Below, one piece after another: positions 38,929 through 47,845 of a stretch of 64,000 nt of DNA. The number at the start of each line of letters is the position of its first letter. Positions within the stretch are counted from its first letter, which is position 1. The notes below the pieces were generated by a model that was not told the origin of the DNA, ran no database searches, and saw only the letters and a list, made by a program, of their open reading frames with translations. The DNA comes from Arthrobacter crystallopoietes (GTDB lineage Bacteria; Actinomycetota; Actinomycetes; Actinomycetales; Micrococcaceae). The stretch is taken from positions 3,348,001 through 3,412,000 of the forward strand of contig NZ_CP072014.1 in the NCBI RefSeq assembly GCF_017603825.1. Reading direction: 5' to 3'. The translations under genes were made by a program, and so were the position numbers.

Positions 38929-40269
38929 CTACTTGCCGCTGAGCAGCCACTCCTGCGCGCCGCCTTCCGCTGCGCCCATCGACTCCACAGTGTCTTTGGT
39001 CCGTTCCCGGCTTGCGGCATCGGCAGCCGGCGAAATGCACGCCGGGCCCTCTTCCAGTGCATCCGCTGCGACCGGACACCAGCGGTGCTCCGGGCCATCG
39101 AAGGTAACCGGCAGCCAGTCGAGCCGGGAAACGTCCCAGGGGCCGCCGTCGTCGTTCTGGCTGAACTGGGCGCGCACCATGAGCCCCTCGGTGTTGAGGA
39201 TGTTCGGCGTGGCATGGGCCGCGATGGCATTGCCCAGCCCGTAGACGATCCAGGTGTCCTTGTACTTCTCGATGGGCTGCACCGAGTGGCTGTGGTGCCC
39301 GTAGATCAGCGAGAACTCGCCGCTGTCCGCCAACTCGTGCGTCACGTCCTGCTGCAGCGCGTTCGCATAGTTGGTGTACTCATCCCCAGCGTGGACGGCG
39401 CCGAGGACGATGTCCGCGCCTTCCTCCCTGGCCTGCCTGGCCTTGGCAATCATGGCGTCCGCATCCAGCATGTCCACCTGCCACGGCTCGTCCGGCACGA
39501 GCCCGTTGAGCGCGTACGTTGCCTCGATGACTGCGACGCGGGCGGCAGGCGTATCCACGATCAGCACCTCCTCGGCATCGCCGCGGGTGCGGTAGGACCC
39601 GGTATGTGCGAGCCCCGCTTCATCCAGTGCGTCCAGTGTGCGTTCCAGCCCCGTAGTGCCGCGGTCGATAGTGTGGTTGCTGGCCGTGGTGCAGGCGTCG
39701 TAGCCCAGCTTCGCGATGGCATCCAGAATTTGCGGGGGCGCGTTGAAGGACGGATACGCTGCGTACGGGCCGCCCGCTTCGGCCACCGGAGTTTCCACAT
39801 GGCAGAGCGTAAGATCGCTGGCGGCCACGTAAGGTTCCTGCGCTGACAGGATCGGACCAAAATCCAGTGGTCCCTGTCCTGTCTCTTCCGCGTCCTGCGC
39901 CGCCTGCTCCCAGAGGGCTTCGTGCAGCAGCAAGTCCCCGGTCATGACGACCGAGGTACAGCGAATGGCAGAGCATTCCGGGCCGGCTCCGGCTGTTGCG
40001 GACGGGGCAGCGGACGACGACGGCGAAAGGTCGCTGCCGCCGTTGCCCTCCTCCTGTGCCGGGCCGGCGGAGGAAGACGGAGCAGCGGCCGTGGAAGGTG
40101 CGGTGCCAGCTGCCGTTCCATTGATTGGCCCCGTACCTGTGGCACTGCAGCTGGCGAGCAGGACTGCCGCGGCCAAGGGCAGCACCAGCCGGGGCCGCAC
40201 CCTGCTGGCCCCGCCTACGTCCACCCGTTGCGGACGTGTTCGGTGACCTCTTGCGCTGCTTTCTGGCAT
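38929..40269 (-). CDS. CapA-family lipoprotein (metallophosphatase-like)
   Basis: A 446-residue predicted lipoprotein: basic start, hydrophobic segment and lipobox LLASC with Cys41. A Ser/Ala/Gly linker (about 45-100) precedes the CapA domain: SVVMTGDLLLHEALWEQ, then CTTASNHTIDRGTTGLERTLDAL, then SLIYGHHSHSVQPIEKY. CapA/PgsA proteins occur in poly-gamma-glutamate capsule systems, but this gene stands alone without CapB or CapC, so capsule synthesis is not supported. It is convergent with gatD. Confidence 0.88.
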   Translation of the reverse strand: MPESSARGHRTRPQRVDVGGASRVRPRLVLPLAAAVLLASCSATGTGPINGTAAGTAPSTAAAPSSSAGPAQEEGNGGSDLSPSSSAAPSATAGAGPECSAIRCTSVVMTGDLLLHEALWEQAAQDAEETGQGPLDFGPILSAQEPYVAASDLTLCHVETPVAEAGGPYAAYPSFNAPPQILDAIAKLGYDACTTASNHTIDRGTTGLERTLDALDEAGLAHTGSYRTRGDAEEVLIVDTPAARVAVIEATYALNGLVPDEPWQVDMLDADAMIAKARQAREEGADIVLGAVHAGDEYTNYANALQQDVTHELADSGEFSLIYGHHSHSVQPIEKYKDTWIVYGLGNAIAAHATPNILNTEGLMVRAQFSQNDDGGPWDVSRLDWLPVTFDGPEHRWCPVAADALEEGPACISPAADAASRERTKDTVESMGAAEGGAQEWLLSGK

Positions 40270-40369
40270 GCCGCCAGTGTAAGGCGCGGCGAGGCATGGC
40301 CTTCAACGACGTGTCTCCGGCGCTCCTAAATGACCTCAGGAGAACCGGTGCGCATGACAAAGTAGTGCC

Positions 40370-42403
40370 ATGGCAAACCCGTTCCTCGCCCCCAGTACGC
40401 TCCCCTACGAGCTGCCGGCCTTCGCCGACATCCGCGCAGAGGATTACCTGCCCGCGTTCGAGGCCGGATTCACCGAGCAGCTAGCCGAAATCGAGGACAT
40501 CGCCGCGAACCCCGAACCGGCGTCCTTTGCCAACACCATGGTTGCCTTGGAGCGATCCGGCGGGACGCTCCAGCGTGTGGCGGCGGTCCTGCGCAACATC
40601 TCCTCCGCAGACGCGACGGAGCAGATCCGGCAGCTGGAACAGGCCGTGTCCCCGCGGCTGGCCGCGCACCAGGACAACGTTTACCTGCATCCAGGGCTGT
40701 ACCGGCGCATCATGGCCGTCGATGAGAGCGCCGAGGACCTCAATGGCGAGGATCTGCGCCTGGTGTCCGAGCTGCGCAAGCAGTTCCGCCGGGCCGGAGC
40801 CGGTCTCGAGCCCGCCGGGCAGCAACGGCTGCGCGAGATGAACGTGCGCTTGTCGGAACTGGCCACGGAATATTCGCAGGAGCTCCTGGCTGCGGGAAAC
40901 GCTGCCGCCCTGCATGTGGCGGACCGTTCTCTTTTGGACGGGCTGGCTGAGGAGGACGTCACCGCCGCAGCCCAGGCCGCCCGGGAAGCCGGATATAGCA
41001 CCGGCTGGCTGCTCACGCTGGTCCTGCCGACCGCCCAGCCCGCCCTCGAAGTGCTCACGAACCGGGAGATCCGGCGTCGCCTCTTCCAGACTTCTGTGGG
41101 CCGCGGCGGCCACGGAAACCGGACGGTGCCCCTCGCGGCGCGATTGGCCGAACTGCGTGCCGAGCGCGCGGCGCTCCTTGGCTACCCGAACCACGCCGAA
41201 TACGCCCTCGATTCCCAAACGGCGCCTTCGCTTGAAGCAGTGCGTGAGCTGCTCGCGCAACTGGTGCCGGCGGCGGTGGCCAACGCGCGCGCCGAGGCCG
41301 GCGTCCTAGCCGCAGCGGCTGGGCACGACGTCGAACCCTGGGACTGGGCCTTCTACTCCGAGCAGGTGCGGCGCCGTGACTATGACGTCGATCTGGCGCA
41401 GCTCCGTCCTTACTTCGAACTCGAGAGTGCGCTCCATGGCGGTGTTTTCCACGCGGCGGAACAGCTGTACGGACTGAGCTTCGAACCACGTCCGGATCTG
41501 CAGGGCTATCACCCGGATATCCAGGTATGGGAAGTCAAGAACGACGACGGCACGGGACTTGGTCTGTTCCTGGGTGATTACTATGCGCGGCCGACCAAAA
41601 ACGGGGGTGCGTGGATGGACTCCTTTGTCGAACAGTCCGGTTTGCTCGGCCAGCAGGCAGTAGTTGTTAACAACCTGAACATCTCCAAACCCGCCCCCGG
41701 CGAGCCAACCTTGCTCACTTTTGACCAGGTTGTGACGCTCTTCCACGAATTCGGCCATGCGCTGCACGGATTGTTCTCCCAGGTCAGGTATCCGCGGTTC
41801 TCGGGCACCAACGTGCCCCGGGACTTTGTCGAATATCCTTCCCAGGTGAACGAAATGTGGATGCTGTGGACGCAGGTTGTGGGTAGCTATGCCCGGCATC
41901 ACGTCACAGGTGCCGCCCTTCCGCTGCGGACCGTCGACAAGATCGAAGCGGCGCGGCTCTGGGGCGAAGGCTTCGCCACCACCGAATATTTGGCGGCCAC
42001 CCTGCTGGATCTGGCCTGGCACAGCCTGCCTGCAGGAACGCGCATCGATGATCCGCTCTCCTTCGAGAAGGACGCGCTTAAGGACGTCGGACTCGATCTG
42101 GACCTCATTCCCCCGCGCTACCGCAGCGGCTACTTCAAGCACATCTTCGCGGGTGGCTATGCGGCCGGCTACTACTCATACCTCTGGAGCGAAGTGCTGG
42201 ATGCGGACACGGTGATGTGGTTCCGCGAAAACGGCGGACTGAACCGGGAGAACGGAGATCGTTTCCGCACCGGATTGCTCTCCCGGGGCAACGGCATGGA
42301 TCCGTTGCAGGCCTTCCGTGATTTCCGTGGCCGCGACGCCGAAATCGGTCCGCTGCTCACTCGACGGGGACTCGACGGCAACGAGCGGGCCATCGTCAAC
42401 TAG
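40370..42403 (+). CDS. M3-family oligopeptidase (Dcp/oligopeptidase A type)
   Basis: A 677-residue zinc peptidase. The metal site is LFHEFGHALHGLFSQV (HExxH plus the following conserved segment), with YPSQVNEMWMLW downstream supplying the third ligand. The amino half starts NPFLAPSTLPYELPAFADIRAEDYLPAF, typical of peptidyl-dipeptidase Dcp. It is cytoplasmic: no signal peptide. It probably degrades short peptides. The ATG has no obvious ribosome site near it. Confidence 0.93.
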   Translation: MANPFLAPSTLPYELPAFADIRAEDYLPAFEAGFTEQLAEIEDIAANPEPASFANTMVALERSGGTLQRVAAVLRNISSADATEQIRQLEQAVSPRLAAHQDNVYLHPGLYRRIMAVDESAEDLNGEDLRLVSELRKQFRRAGAGLEPAGQQRLREMNVRLSELATEYSQELLAAGNAAALHVADRSLLDGLAEEDVTAAAQAAREAGYSTGWLLTLVLPTAQPALEVLTNREIRRRLFQTSVGRGGHGNRTVPLAARLAELRAERAALLGYPNHAEYALDSQTAPSLEAVRELLAQLVPAAVANARAEAGVLAAAAGHDVEPWDWAFYSEQVRRRDYDVDLAQLRPYFELESALHGGVFHAAEQLYGLSFEPRPDLQGYHPDIQVWEVKNDDGTGLGLFLGDYYARPTKNGGAWMDSFVEQSGLLGQQAVVVNNLNISKPAPGEPTLLTFDQVVTLFHEFGHALHGLFSQVRYPRFSGTNVPRDFVEYPSQVNEMWMLWTQVVGSYARHHVTGAALPLRTVDKIEAARLWGEGFATTEYLAATLLDLAWHSLPAGTRIDDPLSFEKDALKDVGLDLDLIPPRYRSGYFKHIFAGGYAAGYYSYLWSEVLDADTVMWFRENGGLNRENGDRFRTGLLSRGNGMDPLQAFRDFRGRDAEIGPLLTRRGLDGNERAIVN

Positions 42404-42461
42404 CGGAACCTTCGACGAACAGTGCGATGCTGATTTCACGACCAACAAGGAGATACGACAA

Positions 42462-43445
42462 ATGCCTGAGCCGGCCACCGCGAAGAATTCCATCACCCTT
42501 CGGTTCCTCGCCGCTCCCACGGATGTCGGCTACAGCGGGACGGTCGATGCCGGAACCGTCCTTGAGTGGATCGACAAGGCTGCTTATGCCTGTGCCGTGG
42601 GCTGGAGCAAGTCCTACTGCGTGACAGCCTATGTGGGCAACATCCACTTTGCAGATCCTGTCCGCGTCGGGGACATGGTCGAGGTTGAATCCACGATCAT
42701 CCACACCGGGCGCAGCAGCATGCACATCCAGACCATCGTCAGCTCCGGCGATCCCAAGGGCGGAGGTGCAACCATGCGCAGCCAATGCCTGGTGATCTTC
42801 GTGGCCGTGGGCAAGGACGGCAAGCCCATCCCGGTGGATGCCTGGACTCCAGTAACTGACGCTGAGAAAGAGCAGGAGCAACTGGCCATTAAACGTGTGG
42901 ACATCCGGGCCGACATCGTCAAGGCCATGTCCAGGCAGGTCTACACGGAGGCGGGGACGACACCCCGCACTGTCCTGCGCTTCCTGGCCGCACCAACGGA
43001 TGTGAATTGGGGCGGGAAGGTCCACGGCGGCACCGTGATGAAGTGGATCGACGAGGCTGCATATGTATGCGCTTCGCGATACTGCGGCAAGGACGTTGTC
43101 GCCGTCTTCTCCGGCGGCGTCCGGTTCTACCGTCCGTTGCTGATCGGCAATGTGGTCGAAGTCGAGGCCCGTTTGGTCTACACCGGAAACAAGGGCATGC
43201 ATGTCTCGGTACACGTCCGGTCTGGCGACCCGAAAACCGGCGATCTTGAGTTGACCACGCATTGCCTGACGGTCATGGTGGCCCGCGACGAGACTGGCAC
43301 CGCCATACCAATCCCGCCGTGGAATCCGGTTTCTGATGAGGACCGCGAACTGGAACAGCACGTCCGAGAGATCATCCGTATCCGGAGCCGGATCCCCGGC
43401 AACCGGCTCCCCAGCCACCTACAGGGCAGCGGGAACGCCGGCTGA
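42462..43445 (+). CDS. Acyl-CoA thioesterase with two hotdog domains
   Basis: A 327-residue protein made of two similar halves. Each has RFLAAPTDV, GGTVxxWID.AAYxCA and a GNIHFADPVRVGDMVEVES or VRFYRPLLIGNVVEVEA block, the pattern of BFIT/ACOT-type acyl-CoA hydrolases. It begins at ATG 42462 with AAGGAGA 8 bases before it; the frame is open further upstream over the M3 gene end. A different acyl-CoA thioesterase (tesB2) lies beside pdxS in mycobacteria, so the company is similar. Confidence 0.9.
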   Translation: MPEPATAKNSITLRFLAAPTDVGYSGTVDAGTVLEWIDKAAYACAVGWSKSYCVTAYVGNIHFADPVRVGDMVEVESTIIHTGRSSMHIQTIVSSGDPKGGGATMRSQCLVIFVAVGKDGKPIPVDAWTPVTDAEKEQEQLAIKRVDIRADIVKAMSRQVYTEAGTTPRTVLRFLAAPTDVNWGGKVHGGTVMKWIDEAAYVCASRYCGKDVVAVFSGGVRFYRPLLIGNVVEVEARLVYTGNKGMHVSVHVRSGDPKTGDLELTTHCLTVMVARDETGTAIPIPPWNPVSDEDRELEQHVREIIRIRSRIPGNRLPSHLQGSGNAG

Positions 43446-43472
43446 CTTCGCGCACCGGGGGTGTTAACGCAA

Positions 43473-43510
43473 GAAGTCCGGAACCGCCGCATGCAGCGTT
43501 TCCGGACTTC
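43473..43510. terminator. Bidirectional hairpin between the thioesterase gene and pdxS
   Basis: A perfect 11-bp inverted repeat GAAGTCCGGAA / TTCCGGACTTC (arms 43473-43483 and 43500-43510) with a 16-base loop lies between two convergent gene ends. It could serve both directions. Confidence 0.6.
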
Positions 43511-43535
43511 CGGCGTCGTTAGTTCTTCTGGTTTC

Positions 43536-44450
43536 CTACCAGCCGCGCTCGGCGAGGCGGTGCGGCTCAGGAATTTCGTCTACGTTGATGCCGACCATGG
43601 CTTCGCCCAGTCCGCGGGAGACCTTGGCGATCATGTCCGGGTCGTCATAGAACGTGGTGGCCTTGACGATGGCAGCGGCACGCTCGGCCGGGTTGCCGGA
43701 CTTGAAGATACCGGAACCGACGAACACACCGTCGGCCCCGAGCTGCATCATCATGGCCGCATCCGACGGAGTGGCGATACCACCTGCGGTGAAGAGCACC
43801 ACCGGAAGCTTGCCGGTCGAAGCGATTTCCTTGACCAGTTCGTACGGCGCCTGCAGTTCCTTGGCCGCGACGTACAGCTCGTCTTCCGGCAGGGCGGCGA
43901 GCTTGGCGATCTGCGCGCGGATCTGGCGCATATGCGTGGTGGCGTTGGAGACATCGCCGGTACCCGCTTCACCCTTGGAGCGGATCATGGCTGCACCTTC
44001 GTTGATGCGGCGGAGAGCCTCGCCAAGGTTGGTGGCTCCGCAGACGAACGGAACCGTGAAGTTCCACTTGTCGATGTGGTTGGTGTAGTCCGCCGGAGTC
44101 AGGACCTCGGACTCGTCAATGTAGTCCACGCCGAGGGACTGCAGAACCTGGGCCTCGACGAAGTGGCCGATGCGCGCCTTGGCCATCACCGGAATGGAAA
44201 CGGCCTCGATAATGCCGTCGATCATGTCCGGATCGCTCATGCGGGACACGCCGCCCTGGGCACGGATATCGGCGGGAACCCGCTCAAGAGCCATCACGGC
44301 GACCGCGCCGGCGTCTTCGGCGATGCGGGCCTGCTCGGGGGTTACGACGTCCATGATGACGCCGCCCTTCAACATTTCAGCCATACCGCGCTTAACCCGG
44401 CTGCTGCCCGTTACCGGTGCGTGAGTTGAAGTTTCGTTACTGCTGGACAC
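43536..44450 (-). CDS. pdxS: Pyridoxal 5'-phosphate synthase lyase subunit
   Basis: A 304-residue TIM-barrel enzyme. Core blocks are [42 protein letters not shown]-like and the catalytic lysine region [20 protein letters not shown]. It makes PLP with ammonia from PdxT. The start is GTG ([11 protein letters not shown]), with a 15-residue polar extension before the core. pgsA is 108 bases upstream; pdxT is 6.8 kb away. Confidence 0.96.
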   Translation of the reverse strand: MSSSNETSTHAPVTGSSRVKRGMAEMLKGGVIMDVVTPEQARIAEDAGAVAVMALERVPADIRAQGGVSRMSDPDMIDGIIEAVSIPVMAKARIGHFVEAQVLQSLGVDYIDESEVLTPADYTNHIDKWNFTVPFVCGATNLGEALRRINEGAAMIRSKGEAGTGDVSNATTHMRQIRAQIAKLAALPEDELYVAAKELQAPYELVKEIASTGKLPVVLFTAGGIATPSDAAMMMQLGADGVFVGSGIFKSGNPAERAAAIVKATTFYDDPDMIAKVSRGLGEAMVGINVDEIPEPHRLAERGW

Positions 44451-44558
44451 TAAAAGCCCCTAGGAGTTGGTGGGAAGGAGTACATTTCATGATACGCCGT
44501 GCCGTCGTGTTTCAGCTCACCTATGACGGCATGCGGCAGGACCCAAGTCAGGGCCGCT

Positions 44559-45170
44559 TCATGCTTCGACCTGCGTTTGCCGGTAGACGGCCAGGATGCG
44601 CTGGATAACGGTGACGAGGCTGGCGGCCGCCAGCAGGACCAACACCACAAGCAGCACTACCGGCGGCAGCCCGAGCCCGGTGAAGCCGGTGAAGACCAGC
44701 ACCGCGACGAGCCGCTCGGAACGCTCTGCTATCCCGACGTCGGCCCTGCAGCCGAGGGACTCGGCTTTCGCCCGCGCGTAGGAAACCAGCATGCCCAGAA
44801 CCAGGCAGATCAGTGCCGCGACGGCGATGGGAACGCTGGCTCCGCCCGTGAAGAACCATATAGTGACCCCGGCGAACACCGCGGCGTCAGCCAGACGATC
44901 CAAGGTCGAATCCAGGAAGCTCCCCCAGTTGCTGCTGCGATTGAGCATCCGGGCCATCAGCCCGTCCACCATGTCCGAGAAAACGAACGCGGTGATGAAG
45001 ACCGTGCCCCAGAACAATTCGCCCATGGGGTAGAAGACCAAGGCACCGATGGAAACGCCTAGAGTGCCGATGATGGTCACCACATCAGGGGAAACACCGA
45101 GTTTGATCAGCAGCCGCGCCAAAGGTGAAAACAGCTTCCCGAAGAAACCACGGGCATACTTATTGAGCAT
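44559..45170 (-). CDS. pgsA: CDP-alcohol phosphatidyltransferase, probable phosphatidylinositol-phosphate synthase
   Basis: A 203-residue membrane enzyme with about six helices. The complete CDP-OH motif D-x2-DG-x2-AR-x8-G-x3-D-x3-D is present as DMVDGLMARMLNRSSNWGSF followed by LDSTLD. The position after a HIT gene and near thrS matches mycobacterial PgsA1 (PIP synthase). The acyltransferase (patA) and mannosyltransferase (pimA) genes that follow it in mycobacteria are absent here. The ATG is 8 bases after the HIT gene. Confidence 0.9.
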   Translation of the reverse strand: MLNKYARGFFGKLFSPLARLLIKLGVSPDVVTIIGTLGVSIGALVFYPMGELFWGTVFITAFVFSDMVDGLMARMLNRSSNWGSFLDSTLDRLADAAVFAGVTIWFFTGGASVPIAVAALICLVLGMLVSYARAKAESLGCRADVGIAERSERLVAVLVFTGFTGLGLPPVVLLVVLVLLAAASLVTVIQRILAVYRQTQVEA

Positions 45171-45178
45171 CCGTGCCG

Positions 45179-45757
45179 CTACCCGGCCGGCCAGGCTTGC
45201 GCCACCTGTTGACGGACCTCGTCCAGGGTCTGCGTGATGGCCTTCGTCTGGGCGATGATCGGCAGGAAGTTCCCGTCCCCGCCCCAGCGCGGCACGACGT
45301 GCTGATGCAGGTGGGCGGCCACGCCTGCTCCCCCGGTAACGCCTTGGTTCATGCCAAGGTTGAAACCGGTTGGGTTAGCCACTTTGCGCAGCACGCGCAT
45401 GGCGGTCTGGGTCAGCTCGGCAAACTCAGCTGTTTCTTCCACGGTGATGTCGGTGTAGTCCGGAACGTGTCGGTACGGGCAGATCAGCAGGTGGCCGGGG
45501 TTGTACGGGAAAAGGTTCAGTACAACGTAGTTGAACTTGCCCCGGTACACGATCAAGGACTCTTCATCGGAACGCCCAGGCGCCACGCAGAAGGGGCACT
45601 CGTCCTTGCCCTTGAACTGCTCCTGCCCGCCTTTGACGTAGGCCATGCGGTGCGGAGTCCAGAGGCGCTGGAAGGCGTCCGGGACTCCGGTCAGCTCGAA
45701 CTCGTCGGTCATCTGGTCTTCTGACTGCTGGTGAGGTGCACCCGCCGAATCCGTCAT
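45179..45757 (-). CDS. HIT-family hydrolase (Ap4A phosphorylase-like)
   Basis: A 192-residue HIT protein with the histidine triad in [15 protein letters not shown] and a Cys-containing [10 protein letters not shown] segment (about 52-61). It resembles Rv2613c, a mycobacterial diadenosine tetraphosphate phosphorylase found between thrS and pgsA1. The first 17 residues are polar. The ATG overlaps the thrS TGA (ATGA). Confidence 0.9.
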   Translation of the reverse strand: MTDSAGAPHQQSEDQMTDEFELTGVPDAFQRLWTPHRMAYVKGGQEQFKGKDECPFCVAPGRSDEESLIVYRGKFNYVVLNLFPYNPGHLLICPYRHVPDYTDITVEETAEFAELTQTAMRVLRKVANPTGFNLGMNQGVTGGAGVAAHLHQHVVPRWGGDGNFLPIIAQTKAITQTLDEVRQQVAQAWPAG

Positions 45758-47772
45758 AGCTGGTGGTCCCGGTTACGGACGGCTTCAACGATCCTGGCCA
45801 CGGCGTCGTCGACCGGTACGCCGTTGTCCTGGCTGCCGTCGCGGAAGCGGAACGACACCGCGCCGGCTTCGGCGTCTTCACCGCCGGCAATGAGGACAAA
45901 CGGGATCTTGTCCTTGCTGGCGGTCCGGATCTTCTTCGGAAACCGGTCCGAACCGAAATCTGCTTCGGCCCGAATGCCGGCTGCCTTGAGCTTGGCGATG
46001 ACCTCGCCCATGTAGTCGTTGAATGCCTCCGCCACGGGGATACCGACAACCTGCACCGGTGCGAGCCAGGCCGGGAAGGCACCGGCATAATGCTCGATAA
46101 GCACGCCCATGAAGCGTTCGACGGAGCCGAACAGGGCACGGTGGATCATGACGGGGCGCTGGCGGGAACCGTCCGCGGCCTGGTACTCAAGTTCGAAGCG
46201 CTCGGGCAGGTTGAAGTCCAGCTGGATGGTAGACATTTGCCAGGTGCGGCCAATGGCGTCGCGGGCCTGCACAGAGATCTTCGGGCCGTAGAACGCGGCC
46301 CCGCCCGGATCCGGAACCAGCTCCAGACCGGAGGCTTCGGCGACCTCGGCCAGCGTACGGGTAGCTTCGTCCCAGGCTTCGTCTGCCCCGACGTACTTCT
46401 CGGGGTCCTTGGTGGAGAGTTCCAGATAGAAATCGTCCAGCCCGTAGTCTTTGAGCAGCGCCAGCACAAAGTTCAGGGTGCTGGTCAGTTCGTCCTTCAT
46501 CTGCTCGCGGGTGCAGTAGATGTGGGCATCATCCTGGGTCATGCCGCGGACCCGGGTCAGCCCATGCACCACGCCCGATTTCTCGTAGCGGTAGACGGAA
46601 CCGAATTCGAACATCCGCAGCGGCAGCTCGCGGTAGGAACGTCCGCGGGAGCGGAAGATCAGGTTGTGCATCGGGCAGTTCATCGGCTTCAGGTAATAGT
46701 CCTGGCCGGGCTTGACCACTTCATTGGTTTCGGGGTCGCGGGTCTCGTCCACGTGGATGGGCGGGAACATGCCGTCCCGGTACCAGTCCAGGTGGCCGGA
46801 CACTTCGTATAGGTGTCCCTTGGTGATGTGCGGGGTGTAGACGAAGTCATAGCCTGCTTCGGTATGCCGCTGGCGCGAATAGTCCTCCATTGCCTTGCGG
46901 ACAATGCCGCCCTTGGGATGGAACACAGGCAGCCCCGAACCGAGTTCATCGGGGAAGGAGAACAGGTCGAGCTCCGAGCCGAGCTTGCGGTGGTCCCGGC
47001 GCTCGGCCTCTGCGAGGCGCTCCTGGTAGGCCTTCAGCGCTTCCTTGGTGGGCCAGGCGGTGCCGTAGATGCGCTGCAACTGCTTGTTCTTCTCGTTGCC
47101 AAGCCAGTAGGCGGCTGCCGAGCGGGTCAGCGCAAAGGCGTTGGAGATGAGCTTGGTGTTGGGAAGGTGCGGGCCACGGCAGAGATCGCACCAGATGGTG
47201 TCTCCAGTCTTGCGGTCCACATTGTCGTAAATGGTGATCTCGCCGGCACCGACCTCGACGTTCACGCCCTCGCCGGCTTCATCTGCTTCGGCAGACTTGT
47301 CCAGCAGGATCAGCTTGTAGGGCTCATCAGCCATGGCAGCCCGGGCTTCGTCCTCAGTGACCACCCGGCGGGCAAACTTCTGGTTCTGGTTGACGATCTT
47401 GAGCATCATCTTCTCAAGGGTCTTCAGATCGTCAGGAGTGAAAGGTTCCTCGACGTCGAAATCAAAGTAAAAGCCGTCGGTGATGTACGGACCGATGCCG
47501 AGCTTGGCGTCGGGGCGGAGCTGCTGCACGGCCTGTGCCATCACGTGGGCGGTGGAGTGGCGCAGGACGTTCAGTCCGTCGGGCGAATCAATGGTGACAG
47601 ACTCGATCTTGGCGTCTTCGGACAGCGGCTGGTCCAGGTCCGTGAGCACGCCGTCGACGCGCATGACGACGACGTCGCGGCGCTCGAAGAATAACTCCGC
47701 CCCGGTAGTGCCCGTGTTCACTTGTTTCTCTTCGCCGTCGACGATGAGAGTCATGTTTTGGGGCGCTGACAC
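45754..47772 (-). CDS. thrS: Threonine--tRNA ligase
   Basis: A 672-residue class II synthetase. It has TGS and editing domains ([20 protein letters not shown] with the HxxxH editing site), the catalytic core with the zinc-binding Cys in [10 protein letters not shown], motif 2 ([17 protein letters not shown]) and an anticodon domain. The frame is open 69 codons further upstream, but the GTG at 47772 has AAGGAG about 8 bases before it and gives the normal start [13 protein letters not shown]. Confidence 0.95.
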   Translation of the reverse strand: MSAPQNMTLIVDGEEKQVNTGTTGAELFFERRDVVVMRVDGVLTDLDQPLSEDAKIESVTIDSPDGLNVLRHSTAHVMAQAVQQLRPDAKLGIGPYITDGFYFDFDVEEPFTPDDLKTLEKMMLKIVNQNQKFARRVVTEDEARAAMADEPYKLILLDKSAEADEAGEGVNVEVGAGEITIYDNVDRKTGDTIWCDLCRGPHLPNTKLISNAFALTRSAAAYWLGNEKNKQLQRIYGTAWPTKEALKAYQERLAEAERRDHRKLGSELDLFSFPDELGSGLPVFHPKGGIVRKAMEDYSRQRHTEAGYDFVYTPHITKGHLYEVSGHLDWYRDGMFPPIHVDETRDPETNEVVKPGQDYYLKPMNCPMHNLIFRSRGRSYRELPLRMFEFGSVYRYEKSGVVHGLTRVRGMTQDDAHIYCTREQMKDELTSTLNFVLALLKDYGLDDFYLELSTKDPEKYVGADEAWDEATRTLAEVAEASGLELVPDPGGAAFYGPKISVQARDAIGRTWQMSTIQLDFNLPERFELEYQAADGSRQRPVMIHRALFGSVERFMGVLIEHYAGAFPAWLAPVQVVGIPVAEAFNDYMGEVIAKLKAAGIRAEADFGSDRFPKKIRTASKDKIPFVLIAGGEDAEAGAVSFRFRDGSQDNGVPVDDAVARIVEAVRNRDHQL

Positions 47773-47845
47773 GAAGGTCTCCTTATGTTTCGATTTAGGC
47801 ATGTACCGCGCCACCATACTTTGGGTGCCGCGAGCCTCTTTGATG

